Source: Hygrocybe punicea (lineage: Eukaryota; Basidiomycota; Agaricomycetes; Agaricales; Hygrophoraceae). Taken from it: a stretch of DNA of 64,000 nt. Positions 11,233-24,600 of this stretch are shown in pieces (within the stretch, counting starts at the first letter, position 1; every line of letters starts with the position of its first letter). The notes beneath the pieces were generated by a model. It saw only the letters and a program-made list of their open reading frames with translations, searched no databases and had not been told where the DNA came from. Where the stretch lies: assembly GCA_963556145.1 (NCBI GenBank), contig OY744466.1, positions 4,526,001-4,590,000 on the forward strand. The letters run 5' to 3'. Both the position numbers and the translations under genes were made by a program.

Positions 11233-14200
11233 TCACTCCAAATTTGCGACCCAAGCACAATACACCTCGACCTGCACATACTCGACATAATTCTCCCATC
11301 CCGGGTACCGTGCCATAGCATGCACATCCACTGAATCCCCACATTGCAAGCTCGCAAACCAGTCTTTCAGACCAGAATGCGCATTCCGCACGTCCCACAC
11401 ATTGATGTGCTCGCGGCTCAGAGCTGAGGCATGTACATTGTGCTGAAAGCATATTGGGTTGATCCCAGCCTGCGCCGGACGTATCCTGACTTCGAACCAG
11501 GAAGAAGACTCTCGGTAGGTGAGATGCTGTTCAGGATAATCACTGAACCCTGTATATTACACCAAAGATCAGCTCTACAAAACCACATGTCAGGAAAAGA
11601 GCTTATTGACGTTCCTTGATCATGCGAACGCGTCCGGAAGACGACTCTGCGCACAGGCGATACGCCGCCCCACCCGGGTACACGCACACACACATACGGA
11701 TGCTCAGGTGTGTCCTTGTCCACCACCACCAGTTCGGCCCTCCTTCCTGCGCTCCATACCCAATATTCCGCATAATCTAAAATGATGGCTGTCACCACGG
11801 ATGGGAGCAAGAGGCGTTGTTGCAAAATGCACTTGGCACGCATGACGTCCTCTGCGGTCCAGACTTTTGCGCCCACCCATCCGTGGAGACCTGTTTTGTC
11901 CGAACCGATGGCCTGTCTTAACCGTGCACACCACGGCTTTCCCTCTGCCCAGCGGATCTGCTCCAAGCTGAGAGTCTCTAAATATCCCAAGTCCTTGCAT
12001 TGATCCAACAGATATTCGGTAATGGCCTCGTCTTGTAGTTCAATCGCATAATGGACTGCCGTCTTGACGAATCCTGGTTTTGAACTTGAAACGGTATCAC
12101 GTAGAACTTCCGCACCAGCCTCTACAAGTAATTTTACAACCTCTAGAGACCTGCCCTGAATAGCAAAGTGTAGAGGCGTTAAGCCCTGCCTGTTCTTGCA
12201 GTTGAGGTCGAAACCGAGTTCCAGCAACTGCTTCACCCTGCGGATCTGCCCCTGACTGCAGAACTCGTGAAGCACTGTCGACCGTGAGAAAGTATGAGGT
12301 TTGCTAGGGTCCGCCCCGCGATCCAAGAGCGTATCGACAGCTTCCTGGTATCCCAGCATCACCGCAATGTAAAGGGGTGTCATACCAGCTATAAATTGGT
12401 GATGATCGGTGGGCTTGTTGACGTCTGCTCCTGCGTCAATGAGGAAGTTTATCATCTCAATATCGTTCCGATAGATCGCGCCGGCCAAAGCTGTTCCATG
12501 CGCTCCTAGGTCGTCATTATACCAATTTGGCGGGCTTGTGGATATACGCTTGAGCATCCATGTCAGCCGGGCATTAGCCAAGTAAGACAAGGGGGGTTTG
12601 ATGAGATATAAACTAGTCTCTGTAGGGTGGCGTGTGTGGATGTAGGTGACATAGTTCTGTCGGGAAGGATCGGAGGATAATAACTCCATCGAAAGCTTAA
12701 AGACATCATCTGCACCGGGGCATCGCTCCGCGTGGAGGTGCCAACAACTCGCAGCGTATTTGAGGAAAGGATATTCAAGCGCTAGACCCCCATACCCGCC
12801 TTGCCTTTCACCAGGAGGATAACTGAAGCAGTCCAATAAGATGTATGTCAAACAAATTCGGGAGAGGTTTCGATGACTCTCGTAGACGTTGATCCCAAAG
12901 TTGGCCAGTGGACCCGACAAGTGGGGAGACATAAAATATTCCTAGAAAAGATCCCAGAAGTTCTTACAATCAGTATTATCTCAGCGGAAGAGCGGTGATG
13001 TACTTGGACGGAGTAGTGTGAGAAGGATAAAACACCTGTGTCCTCGTTATACGCAACTAGACTGCTGCAGATCTCCAGCAGATCTTCTCCGTCGTTGAGA
13101 GTAGCGTCTCTGTCCAGGCACCTCGACTCAATGTCCACGGCCAACGCCTCGACTATTTCTGTGAGGTGAAGTGGCTTCTCGGATACGAGAAGCCACGAAA
13201 GTGTCTTTCGCGCAAACTCAATATCGTCTTCGGTAATGTTCTGGAGGATCCTATCGTATGTTGCGAACAATCCTACCGGGAGATTCTTCAATGCTTCCAT
13301 AATCTTTTTGTTCGTTCTGATGGAGCGGATCTGATCTAGCTGACACTGCACCCACCGGAACCTATTGTCGAACGGATAGATCACCGGGAGCTTTCAGTCA
13401 CGATTGTGAGATAGCGAGTAGTAAAGACTGCCCACGTACATGCCATCAGCCCGTTCTAACAATAAATTGATGATGACATCCTTCACCCTCTGAGGAATTT
13501 TGGTCAATCCACGACGGTTGGCCAATTCCTGGTAGATATGCTTCTCCATATCGCGAAGTATATGCATACCCTCTCCTTCCAACGCAATCGTGACGTGGTT
13601 CCTGAAGACATCGCGGATATCCTTCTCCTTGCGGGAGGTGACAAAAATGCTGATGTTGGGGCGCTCGTGCAGCGTTTCGAAGCTGGAAATAAGCTCCTCA
13701 CGAGCCACGCATTCGTCAAGGGCGTCTAGGATAATAGTCACATCTGTGTATTGATTGCACGCCTTCACGATCAAATCGGCAAGGTCTGAAACCTCCGATG
13801 GTGGTTCATGGTTATCGTTCATCTGCTTCACCATGTTAGCAAGCTCGAATTGTGCCAGTTCCGGTTTGCTTGACACCAGCTGAGCGAGGAAAGACCGCAG
13901 GATTTGCTTTGGTTCACGCGTCTTGGTTTCAGAGAAGTCTGCATAGAAGTACGCAAAGCCATGGTCGGTTGGTGATTTTAACTTCTGGACTGTGTCAATC
14001 ACGGTTGATCTGTCGCATGACGAGACTGTAGTGAAATGGAGGCATCACACTAGCCAAATCGGACATACGTGAGGACCGTTTTACCACTGCCGGCTTAGAC
14101 GAGAACGCAGATCAGAACTCCATGGAGAGATCGACCACAAGGAAGCCGACTTACGAATACCGTGGAGCCAGAGAAACGATCCTTTGGTCGATAACCAGTT

Positions 14201-14592
14201 CTTGACACGGTTATCCTCCAGCAACCACAGTCCGGTACCGGGCTGCCGGAGTTTGGATGAGATATACTGATGTTTGGCGTCAAATGGTAGTGAATAGAGC
14301 CACTTTACGACAGCGCGGGCGGTACTTTCTTATTTTCGAGGGTGGGGTGGAAACGACAACCATGAATTTCCTGTGTTGAAAACGTATCTTACCACTCACC
14401 CGAATCTACAGATACGATTAAGCCCATTGATTCATTGCAACATGCAATATTAATGGTCTAGTAGTCTAAGAATCACTCGCCTTGGGCTGTCCCCAAATGG
14501 ATCTGCTGCGCATGATAGTTATACTGATTCCCGTGAACCTCGTTGAAGGTGGCATGAGGCGCGTTGAGTGTCTGAGTGTCCACCAACGCCAT
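11233..14592 (-). CDS. NACHT-ankyrin NLR-like protein with a C-terminal SHDQG domain
   Basis: Likely a STAND NTPase of the fungal NLR type. The chosen ATG gives MALVDTQTLNAPHATFNEVH, a common NLR N-terminal stretch with no effector domain seen before it. Splicing joins WLHGI to PGSGKTVLT, forming Walker A (introns about 14152-14098 and just after TVLT). Walker B is IILDALDEC, followed by FVTSRKEKD. A further intron (about 13441-13384) joins ADGM to FRWVQCQLD, the usual NACHT continuation. Ankyrin repeats follow, e.g. GLTPLHFAIQGRSLEVVKLL. The C-terminal region has ILDYAEYWV and VRRVVFRTRSHDQG. Ending the last intron at ...ATATACAG joins SHDQG to FSDYPEQHLTYRESSSWFEV and continues to a stop at 11233, but needs a GA in place of the GT donor (consensus AAG|GTACGT, seen AAG|GAACGT). 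The gene may be slightly damaged or use another donor. Confidence 0.8.
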
Positions 14593-15707
14593 CCAGTTCT
14601 TGGCTCGGGTAACCCGCCAAATGAATATTTGCTTCCAAAGTATCGATCGAAAAAGGACTTGATGAATCAATGATGATAGACCTCAAGTTCGCCTAGTGGA
14701 GGGACATCCACAGCGCTTAGAACGTACACTGGAAAATAAACAATTTCAGTACTGCTAGCCAAGCTTGGAACTATGTAAATTGTAATGAAATCAGTATTGT
14801 TTTCGGAGGTACTTAAATCATTGGCTGTAACATTCCATTACATTGTTTCCTGGCTCCCATTACTACTAGAACTAGTAGTAACACGCACCGGTTTCACCCT
14901 GAGCTAAAATGTTCCCGCTTTTGCACCGGTTGGCTATAATATTAATATTCTAGTGATTTCTCCTCCTAGACAAACAGACGGAAGGTCTTGTGCGGGGGAA
15001 ATCTATGCCCAACTTCGGACGACGACTGGACGTTACAATGCGAACATGTGCCTGGCAGTGAGATTTACTACAGCCTGCAGAGACTCGGAAGGAAATATTA
15101 CATAATATTTCTGCGCAGAGCCCGACGGTTGCGCAGCTCAGATTTTTGTCGTTGTTACATGTCCGTCGGCTTCGATATCTCCATGTGATGACCTGCCCAA
15201 CACCACATGCACATGCTTGACGTTATCCGAGTCGGACGAGTCCTGGTCCTGGACCTCAAGGAATGCTAGCAGTTGCCCCCCCTGGTCGTAGTAACAACAA
15301 GCCAAATCTATCTCTCCTTAGCTGGCAATGACGCCCCTACAGATATATTCATCGGCCGCCGAGTGACTTGAAGCAGTGCTCAGGTCGGACCGGCCGCCAC
15401 CGTTTTGTTCACTATCAATATATGATAGTACAGAGATCTGGGGGTGCACAATTCCGGTGACTGTCAGGGCTTAGCAAGAGGCTGTGATACCCGGCTGCGG
15501 TTACTGCGGAGCTAGGTCAATTTGGCGCCAAGGTGACTGTCACTTCCTGCTATATGAAAGGAACAAAACGTCCCAGGATTTTCACCTCCCGGGGTTCATT
15601 GCTTCTGACTCATCCCTAACAAGTATGTGATTTGGCTCTCCCAGCCAAATGTGTCCACACTTATTTGGTTTCATTTCTCGCCAAGGAAGATATATTTCGT
15701 GGACAAC
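14593..15707. other. Intergenic region between NACHT-ankyrin and RTA1-like genes
   Basis: Divergent upstream regions of the two genes. Only short open frames; no repeat with recognisable ends and no gene seen. Confidence 0.5.
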
Positions 15708-17188
15708 ATGGCAAGTAATTCAACAGTAACGCATAGACCTCACCATGGCGTCGATTGTTCGTCAATTTCATGCCGCTAGTTTGCATTTTCAGACTTGATA
15801 ACATTTGTTCTTGCCCCCCTCTCAGCCCCATACAACTATATCCCTACCGAAGGCGTTGCCATTGCTTTTATAGTGCTATACGGCATATCTACATGTACGT
15901 CGTATCCCCCGCCCTCCTTTAAGACCGGTTCACTACTAAACCACACCTGAACCTCCATCACACCAGTACTTCATGTTGCCCAAACGTACCATTTCCGCAT
16001 GTGGTGGCTTTTCCCAACAGTGTGCCTTGCAGGCGTGCTCGAGGTCGTCGGGTGGAGCGGTAGACTGTGGTCGAGCCTGAACCCACCGCTAATTGGTCCA
16101 TTCCAAATGCAGTACGCGCCTTTTCTCTCGGTCTCTCTCGTCTGTACATTGTCCCTGACTATAGTTGTCTCTAGAATTACGGCGACCATTTTGGGACCAA
16201 CGCCGCTCCTTGCTGCCAACTTCATCATCCTCAGCCACATCATAAACCAACTCGGCGTTCAATATAGCCGGCTTAGCCCGAAGTGGTGTACGTGCCCTTT
16301 ACAATATTTTTACACTACCCGAAATCTGATCGATATATATTTTCTTTGATTGTCAACCTGTAGACACCATCATATTTTGCACTTGCGTAAGTCGTTGTAT
16401 CCTGGACCCTGAATTGGTTTGTTGATTGATGCTTGGGATGATTTGCTATGTAGGATGTCATTTCGCTTGTTGTACAAGGCGTTGGCGGTGGGTTGGCCTC
16501 GTCGGAAGCTTCTGCAGGTAAAAATGCACGTCCGGTGAGTGCACATCTCCACAGCTTGGACATTACAATTTCTCCTGACCCTGGAATGGATCCTAGGGCG
16601 GGAATATCATGCTGGGTGGTATCGCATTCCAACTTGGTGTGTTCCTTGTGTCATCCCCAATATATCGGTTGAGCTTATCATAAACACTTATGTCTCCCAG
16701 CCACGATAACAGTGTTCCTCCTCTGTGCCGCTGAATTTTTGATTCGGTACATCACGGACCGGCCTGTTCGCCGACTTGCTAGTAAGGATTCCAATGAAGA
16801 CGTCTTCCGCAAAGGAAGAGGAGAGTTATATCCGAAGACGAAAGCGATGCTCGTTGCTATGGCCTTCAATACCACGTGTTTGTTCATCCGGTACGTTCGA
16901 TGGAATTCACTAGCGTTTTTTATCTAAAAAAATAATCCTTGGCCAACCAAAAACTCCAATTCCGCAGTGCCGTGTACCGAACAATCGAGCTCAGCGATGG
17001 GTGGGGTGGGCGTATTATCTCTACCCAGATCTACTTCAGTGAGTTTTGCGAGCTTGTTTCTAATAGCCTAACCTCTCCCTGACCTGATCATGCGAATGAC
17101 AGTTGTTCTCGACGGTGTGATGGTAACTCTCGCGATCTACACGATCAACATTGCTCATCCTGGATTCCTTCTCCCGCGTGGCTGTTGA
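15708..17188 (+). CDS. RTA1-family membrane protein (lipid-translocating exporter-like)
   Basis: Seven-helix fungal membrane protein of the RTA1 family, which includes proteins linked to lipid transport and stress resistance. Exons in order include PYNYIPTEGVAIAFIVLYG (15831), MWWLFPTVCLAGVLEVVGWS (15998), ATILGPTPLLAANF, then QLGVQYSRLSPKW, DVISLVVQGVGGG (16456), FLLCAAEFLIRYITDRPVR (16713), AMLVAMAFNTTCLFIR, AVYRTIELSDGWGGRIIST (16968) and VVLDGVMVTLAIYTINIAHP, ending PRGC and TGA. Introns are about 50-100 nt with GT-AG ends. No in-frame stop is seen, so it appears intact. The start is uncertain: the ATG at 15708 is the nearest candidate, but its frame join to the next exon is not clean. 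Confidence 0.85.
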
Positions 17189-18790
17189 AAATAGGCGACG
17201 CGTTGGGGTTTGTGGTTGATACCTGATATAATGTCAACGGTTGTTTTCGTTGGGGTGTGCTCTTTTCGGTTGGACTCTTCTTTAATCACTAGATTGTCTG
17301 TATGCGACAATGTTATCATAATAATGCCGGTAATGAGGTACATACATGTATTTTCGAGGATAAAACAAAGGAAAAAGATGTTGGGTGTACCTGGGTCACC
17401 TCAGTATGTTCAGAATGTCACCTCCCGTAGTCTATGAACTAGGAGTACGATAAGATGTGCGAGCGCGGGAATACCCGAAAGGGTCCTTCGACGTCTCTGA
17501 TTCGGTATCCCCGCTGGATGTATCCCAGTGCCGAATCGTTGGCCCATTCAGTACACCTCCGGTTGGTTGGGTCTGCATGGCTACTCCGCCATGCTACCGG
17601 TTCAGGTCTTACCCTAACCGGGCCACTCCCTTCCAGCATTACACGCTTAGAGGTAGTACTCCATAAAAAGAACACAGATGGTCTAGAGGTCAGGGCATGC
17701 GGTAGCCTTCTGACGAGATCCTTCACCAGATCGAAACCTCTTGCCTGTAATCCTCTAACTTAGTCAGCGCAGCAAGCTGGACCACGTGCACCTTATCTTC
17801 GGAGACGGTGGCACGTGGGATGCCCTAGTGCCTGATCGTCAGCCTGTGCATAGACTACAATCTAGATCTTCAATACTTGCTTACTCTCGTCCTGTCGTAT
17901 AGCTGCTGAGCACGTGTTACGAGTCCCTATAAGGGAATTGTTCTATTTTCAACTCAGTTTGCCAAGCCGTGGGAACAACTTTGGCAAACAGTGGGAACAA
18001 TTTTGAAGCCCTGGGAATAATTATGAATCCCTGTGACTGCTGACTTTGAGAATTTGTTGTCCCAATCAGCAAGAACAATAACAATAATGTCACTGGTTCA
18101 TGCCAAGTTGGCAATGGGTAGTCCAATGCTTGACAGCTTACAATAATCAAACGCATTGTTAGTGTAATGTGCACATTATGACATATAGATGACTTGAAAC
18201 TCTGTCCAGTACCAAGAGTTCTGCATTGTCCAACTAGTATCCTAGCTGTATTCTGATGAATTGCCAGTGCAATGGATGAACCAGATATGATATCTTTGTC
18301 TACAGATACATATAATAGCTATATGTTCATTGGAATCACAAAGGGCAGGTTGAACACTGGCTTAACTGGCCGATGTAGATGTGGCTTCGGGGTGGCTTCG
18401 GAACATAAGATCCTAACCTAGGGGTGTCAGCGTAGAAGTGATGGTGGATAATCAGTGTCAGGAATAATAGTAAAAGGAATGGAATGTAAAGCCGCCATAT
18501 AAACTAAGAAAATAGACAAATATCGATAATCCGGACTGAAATAAGAAGGAACCTGATGATGAATGGACTGAAAACAAATGAACCCAACAATGCCAATGAT
18601 GATGGGTATGGTATGGTGGGTCGGGTTGGATCGGGTTGGGAACGATGAACGAATAATGGAGCAATGATAAAGATGACAAAGTGAACTATAAAAGTCTAAG
18701 AGTCTGCAAGGACGAGCATTTGAAGGGATTAAAAGATGATTCTGACTATGAGGAAATGGGGACTAAGGGTATCTCTTTTTGTATGGTCGT
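17189..18790. other. Intergenic region
   Basis: No convincing coding frame. Contains the tRNA-like stretch at 17666-17740; the rest is unremarkable. Confidence 0.5.
17666..17740 (+). repeat. tRNA-like sequence, possible SINE head
   Basis: TGGTCTAGAGG fits a pol III A box, and AGATCGAAACC, starting 49 bases further on, is close to a B box (GGTTCGANNCC). No complete cloverleaf or terminator run is evident. A decayed tRNA or SINE head is more likely than a working tRNA. Confidence 0.3.
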
Positions 18791-19159
18791 TGTAGAGGGC
18801 TGTCAGCCCTCTGAGGCTGTAAACTCGATATCTCATAAATCCACTCGAACCTGACGTCCCTAGTGATTCACACTTGAACCTGATGTAACCTGATGCATAC
18901 CGACTAGCATGGCCACTCGCGTACAGGGTCAGTCCAACTCCTAAGCACATGGAATCCCAAACATGGTAGATGGATCTTATCGGACTGGAATCCTGACATC
19001 AGACTTGCCTAATTCACACCTACCATCTCCCTTATGGAGATATATAAAAGTATTTCATATCTTTTCACGGCTTTTCACTTCTCCCACTCATTTTCCTGTC
19101 ATCATTGCATCACAACCCTCTCATCACTACCCCATTTCTCTTGCTCTTTGTTCTCCCTC
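18791..19159 (+). repeat. Diverged LTR remnant related to the Ty3 LTR
   Basis: Begins TGTAGAGGGCTGTCAGCCCT and follows the 794-bp Ty3 LTR (26162 onward) in order, with many substitutions: CTCTGAGGCTGTAA, GATGCATACCGACTAGCA, TCTCCCTTATGG. It breaks at 19160 where a hAT-type end begins. This is an older insertion of the same LTR family. Confidence 0.65.
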
Positions 19160-19355
19160 TAGTGAATGGCACGGGTAACCCTGGGTAATTCCAGGGGTAC
19201 CCATACCCGTACCCATTGAAAACCCATACCCACCCTCGGGGTATGGGTTTTGTCGTGGGTACTCACATTCCAAGCTGAGGGTTACTTGGGACCCATACCC
19301 ATGGTGGGTAACCCTCAGGTCTCTCTTATTTTTGCCAGCCCACGCCACCTATTCG

Positions 19356-19409
19356 ACCTTGCGACACCAGACGCACGTCAATTGACATGTCGCTGTGTGT
19401 TCGTGAGGT
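19356..19409. repeat. Nested-palindrome module (54 bp)
   Basis: Outer arms ACCTTGCGA and TTCGTGAGGT, core ACGTCAATTGACATGT. Lies in the left part of the outer hAT-type element. Confidence 0.7.
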
Positions 19410-20628
19410 GGAATGGGCTGTTCATGAGGTGGAACAGGCTGGCCTGGCATGGTGCACTGATCCAGACATATTGACGGGTGAGCGGAGGCTGCATCGTTGG
19501 ACATGTGGGCCGTAGTTGTTACCGGTGGTCCTGGGCTGGGGGAATTGCCAGTAAGTGGCAATGAATAGATTCATTGTCGACTCACCTGGTGACCAGAGGG
19601 TGGGTGCACCACTCCCCCGGGCTTGCTTTGCTTGGCGTTGCCGCCGTGGCCCTTGCACTCGCTGTCACTGTCGTCATTGTGGATACGCAATCTCTCCCTT
19701 TGGGCACGGAATCTCATATGGTCAATCCTAGTTTCCCTACGACTCTTCTGCATCCTGCATACGAGTGAAACATCAGTGCACTGTGTGCGACCTGCACGAC
19801 TTACGCCGATCTACGCGTGCGTGGCTTCGACATCTTCGTTGTATCTTAACCAAGCAACCTGGTCTCAATATGCTGAAACACCACCGCTAAACTCGTCCTA
19901 TACGTTTGGACACTGAGTCCAATACCAGAAATGTAATTCATCCAGTTTATCTTCGTCTTTTCACTGACTTTCATGTGATATTTGCCGTTATTTCAAATCC
20001 TTCGCCATTCCGTTACCATTTCGTCGTTTTCATGCGATATCTCACTGCGTTTCTATTTCACTCGTTCACCCTTAAACCCCTATCCTCTAAAGTATAAAAA
20101 TTGTCCTGTAGTAGAAAATAAAAGAAGAAGAACCCAGTTCTCCCCTCTCCACCAGTTTCTGTCTTAAGTTTAAAGATCCAGTCATTCCCACTCAAATCTG
20201 TGTCTTTGCTCGTTGTGTACTCTCTGCTATCGCGACCTAAGTCATAGTGCAGAACGTTCGTCTCATCACGTCATCACTGCATATTGCGTTGTCATCTAGG
20301 GCACCCAGCTAAGCCTTCCAATTCTTGTTTATCACTGTGTTGCGATATCATGTTATCTCATGATTCTTCGCATTTGTTTATTTGATCGCACATATTCTTG
20401 CGCATTATTGCGTTATTGTTGGGAGTGTCCCAAGTCCCATTCGCACCTTTGCGACGTTTTCATCTTTTATTACCTTTTTATCTGGGGTCATAGACGTGGA
20501 AACCATATCATCGTCATCGTTTTAGTCGTCGTCATTTGCACTGTTGTCGTTTTCATCATTGTCATTTCATTGTGGCCATTTGCAGCTGCATTTGCATTTG
20601 CGTTTCTTGGGTGAAGCTGTAGTTGTAT

Positions 20629-20708
20629 CTGTAAATTTCGTAAGTAATGATGTAAAAGAAAGAAAACAACTTACCTTTAGCAGAGACCAGCTTTGTACTG
20701 GTCTCTGC
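20629..20708 (-). other. Hairpin plus small intron unit in a hAT-type element
   Basis: Minus strand: an 11-bp stem (GCAGAGACCAG with CTGGTCTCTGC), then TAAAG and a consensus donor GTAAGT at 20674, ending at acceptor TTTACAG (20629), a 46-nt intron. No coding frame surrounds it. Confidence 0.5.
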
Positions 20709-21071
20709 CTTGTCATTCAACGTGTCGTGTTCAAGTTGAACGCAATGCGTCACTTGTGTGACCTGTAGTCACAGGTTACCCATCGTGGGTATGGGTACAG
20801 CCGCAGGTCACAAAAGTGTGACCCAGACCTGGACCTAGTGTTGCTGTGGCTAAGCTAGCCGCAAGCCGGTTAAGGTTAGCCGTGGCTACGACTAAGCTAA
20901 CTACCCAGATTTTTATAGTTGTAGCCAGTAGTCGAAGGTAGCCAACTACAGTTGACTACTGCCAGCTATAGTTGATGCAGCGACTTGGTTGCAGCTTGAC
21001 CAACCAAGCCGCAACCAAGCTGTGTGGGTAGCAGGTGAGTAGATACCCGTACCCTACCCCGGCCCTCAATT

Positions 21072-21128
21072 CACCTCACGTGCATCATGCCAACGTCAAT
21101 TGACGTTGCAGCATTCACACGCGAGGTG
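21072..21128. repeat. Nested-palindrome module (57 bp)
   Basis: Outer arms CACCTCACGTG and CACGCGAGGTG around the 16-base perfect palindrome AACGTCAATTGACGTT. Confidence 0.75.
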
Positions 21129-21241
21129 TTTGACACCTCATCACCGGATGTTGTCATTGTTGTGTTGGCCATGTCATCATCGTCCCATTGCCCTCTGTCA
21201 TGTCTTGTGGGCTGCAAGCTCGGGGATGACCTCGTTCGCGA

Positions 21242-21453
21242 TGATACACAGAGAGGTAGAGTGAGGGTCTCTAAGTGTGTGGTGTGAGTGCTGATCCAAG
21301 GGAGGCTCCAAGCTCAACTGTGATGGGGGAAAAGGGGGAATCCAATCCTTTTTGTTTGTACTTGTTGTGCGACAATAAGTACATAACAAAAACCAACTAA
21401 TAAAAATAGGTAAAATAGGTGATTCGGACCTCAGACACGCAGCATGCGTATCA
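21242..21453 (-). repeat. 3' LTR of the Ser/Pro-rich element
   Basis: Near-identical to 25397-25608, with few differences visible by eye, suggesting recent insertion. Starts TGATACACAGAGAGG and ends CATGCGTATCA. Confidence 0.9.
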
Positions 21454-21616
21454 TCCTCCCAGTCACTGAAAATCTGACTGTCCCAGTCAGGAGAAGGGGG
21501 GGGGGGGGAGTGAATGAAGAAAAAGAAAAAGAAAAAGTGAAATCAAACCAAAAGATCAAATGGAATCAGAAAATATAAAGAAGAAAATCAAAAGAAAATC
21601 CAAAGGAAGGAGAACT

Positions 21617-24600
21617 CTACTCTAAACAAGCAACACGATTTTCCAAACCTGCAAATTGATCCTCCAATCTCTTCACTTGTCTGTGAAAGCCATTGTGAGC
21701 AACCTTGAGGTGGATAAGATCGCATTCATGCTTCTCAACCCAATCCATGAATTGTTGATGGGTTTCAGGATTGATGAGGCCATAGGGAAGTGCAGAGAAG
21801 ATGTCGTATAGTAAGGTCGTAAGGGGAGGGAGTGGTAGCGGTGGTTCTGAGGATGATGGCCAGGTCATAGACATGGTTGAGGGGCAAATTGGGGATAAAG
21901 TGGGGGCAAATGCATTGAGACAAGTCGAAAACGGAGCTTGATGGGGCAATAGCGGAGGTCGGGATGTGGTAAATGAAGTTGATGGGGTCATAGATGAGGC
22001 TGGCGATTTCTTGATAATTTCGAGGAGGGAAAGCATATGGGGTGCTGGCGAGGACAAAGGAGGTGATGGCGATGGTGATTTAGGGGATGGTGAAGGTGTG
22101 GGTAGGCTAATATTTGTTGATAGAGTTGGTGAAGAGACGATAGGTGGAGATGGGGGGCAAACAGAGGGTAGGGTGTAGCACGGGTGACCCGCGGGTTGCC
22201 AGGCCGGACACCGTACCCGTACCCGCAGACACCGTACCCGTGACGGGTGCGGGTCTGCATTACCCGCGGTCGGACGCGGGTGTAGTGGTTGCCCGTGTGG
22301 CCATGCGGGTAGTGTCGACGACAGCGGCAGCGAGCTCCTCAAGCCCACAAATGAAACGTACACGTCAATTGACGCGACGGTTCGCATTTGTGGGGCTGGG
22401 CTGGGCTGGTTCCGTCGTCTTGTCCCACTGCCATCCTCCCTGCTCCACCACTGTCGTCATCGCCTTGCTGCTGCCAGTTGGCAGTGGAAGTCGTCGCCGT
22501 CGTCGTCGTTTCACGGGCCAGATACCTCGCGAACAACGTCTGCGCATCAGTTGATGCGCCAGCCCGTTTTCGCGAGGTGATTAGTTTGAGGTCTGTGGGG
22601 GCACTCGAGGTCTTCGTTTGTCTTCGCGAGGTCTTCATTTGTCTTTGCGAGGTCTTCGTTTGTCTTTGCACGGTCTTTGTTTGTAGTTTGGTGCTGGCGA
22701 CTTCATTAACGATGTTGACGCGTCAGTTGACGCGTCACCGTGCTTTCGCGAAGTCTTCATGCGTGTTTTCATGCTGGGGACCTCGCGAACACGCGTTGAC
22801 GCATTGACTGACGCGTCAACGTCGTTTGCAAGGTGTGGACTCGAAGGCAGGGGGTTAGCCGATGTCGGTGGTGAAAGAATCGGGGCACGTACCTGTGCTG
22901 GTAAGTGGACGCACCACCCTCCCAGCCGTTTCCCTTCATCGCCGTGTTGTTGTTGTTGTTGTTGTTGGTTGGTGGTGGTGGTGGTGGTGGTGGTGGTGGT
23001 GGCGGCGGTTTGGGTATAACTTAGTTATTAGATATGTTAGATAAATGAATTAAAAGTAAAAAAAAACTTACCTGTGGGGCCCATTGGGGCCCTCTGTGCT
23101 AACCCGTGGATACCCATCTACCGCGGGTAAGGGTGTGCGGTAGTGCACGGGTTGCCAAATTGGGACACCGTACCCATACCCGAGAAACCCGCGGCCCAAA
23201 AACCGCGGGTTTACCCGAACCCATGCTATACCCTAACAGAGGGCAAAATGTGAGTAGATGGGCTAGAAGGTGCTAGTAAATGACTACAAGGACTCTTTTG
23301 GGCTGTTGGCGACAGGCGGTGACCACGAAGAGTCAGAATGAGACTGCGGGGGGGCTTGGTAATGGTACGCGAAGTCAGAGACGAGGCTGCGACAACATGT
23401 TGCAACCTTTCATGATCAGGCGATGAAGTCGATTCTGGGGTCTTCGGAAGGCACACTGGGGTCGTCTGGGACCTTTGACGGCCTTTGAGAACCGGGATAC
23501 AGCTTCTGGGGGGGTCTGCAACATTTTGTGACTTTGGAAATCGGGTCACGACAAAATGTTGCAACTTTTCACAATGGGGTGTCAAGGGTGTCTGCTGGGG
23601 CAACAGTGGGAGCTGGGATGCTAGGGATGGGTCCGGACTCACTTCTGGGGATGACAACGAGTGTGTGGGCATGGACAGCAGGCAAAATGGGGGTGAAATG
23701 GGGGCTAATATGGTTGAACTGGTCGAAAACGATGTATACTGGGTGCTGGCGTATTTTCTCAGGGACAGCTCGGGCTCATATGCTGGGGACGGGTCTGGGA
23801 TTGCATCTGGGGATGATGGAGAGGCTGTAGAAGGTGACGGCAAGTGCAACAAGGGCGAAACGGGGGCAGAAACATTGGAATCCATTGAAAAAGGTGTCTT
23901 TTTGGCATTGGTGCAGATTTCTGGGGATGGCACGGCTTCGGACGGAGAGGGCGTGTGACGGCTGGCCTCTGGGAATGGCAGCGAGGGCGTACGCGAAGAT
24001 GGGGGGCCAAATGAAGGGGTTAACAGGTGCGATGTGTTGATACGCGTGTTTTTGACGCATTGGGGCGCATTGGCGCATTGTCCTGAGGCTGTGGGGGGCG
24101 CAGATGGTATGGGCACATCACGGTTGGTCTCCTGGGGCAACGGTGAGGCCATAGATCCAAACGGCTGGTGAGATGAGATGGAAACGGGGGCGAATGCACT
24201 GAGACGCATTGAGAACAGGTTTTGCTGGGCCTTGGCGTGGCTTTCTGGTGATGGCACAGGCGTAGACGGTGGGGCAGTGTCGCGGGTCGCTTTTGGGGAT
24301 GATGGCAAGGTCATAGACATGAACAAGGGGCGAAACTGGGGCGAAACGGAGGCAGACGCGCTGGGACGCATGGAAAACGAGCTTGGGCGCGTGCGGACAC
24401 ATCTTCCTGGTGATGGCAAGCATTCAGACAGCAGGGCCATGTCATGGCTTGCTTCCGGGGACGATGGAATGGGCGTAGGTGAGGACGATGGACCAAACGG
24501 AGGGGAAACGGGGGCGGATGCATTGGGTTGTTCTGGGGATGGCGTGCGCTCAGATGGCGGGGTTTTGCGATAGATCATGTCTGGGGGTGATGGCGAGGGC

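Larger units (their letters stand above)
22169..23235. mobile_element. hAT MITE (1067 bp) in the Ser/Pro-rich ORF
   Basis: Perfect eight-base TSD ACAGAGGG (22161-22168 and 23236-23243). Ends TAGGGTGTAGCACGGGT and, in reverse complement, TAGGGTATAGCATGGGT. Inside are TACCCGTACCC palindromes, four nested-palindrome modules, a GGT microsatellite (about 22940-23010) and a hairpin next to a splice donor (23071). No transposase. Confidence 0.9.
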
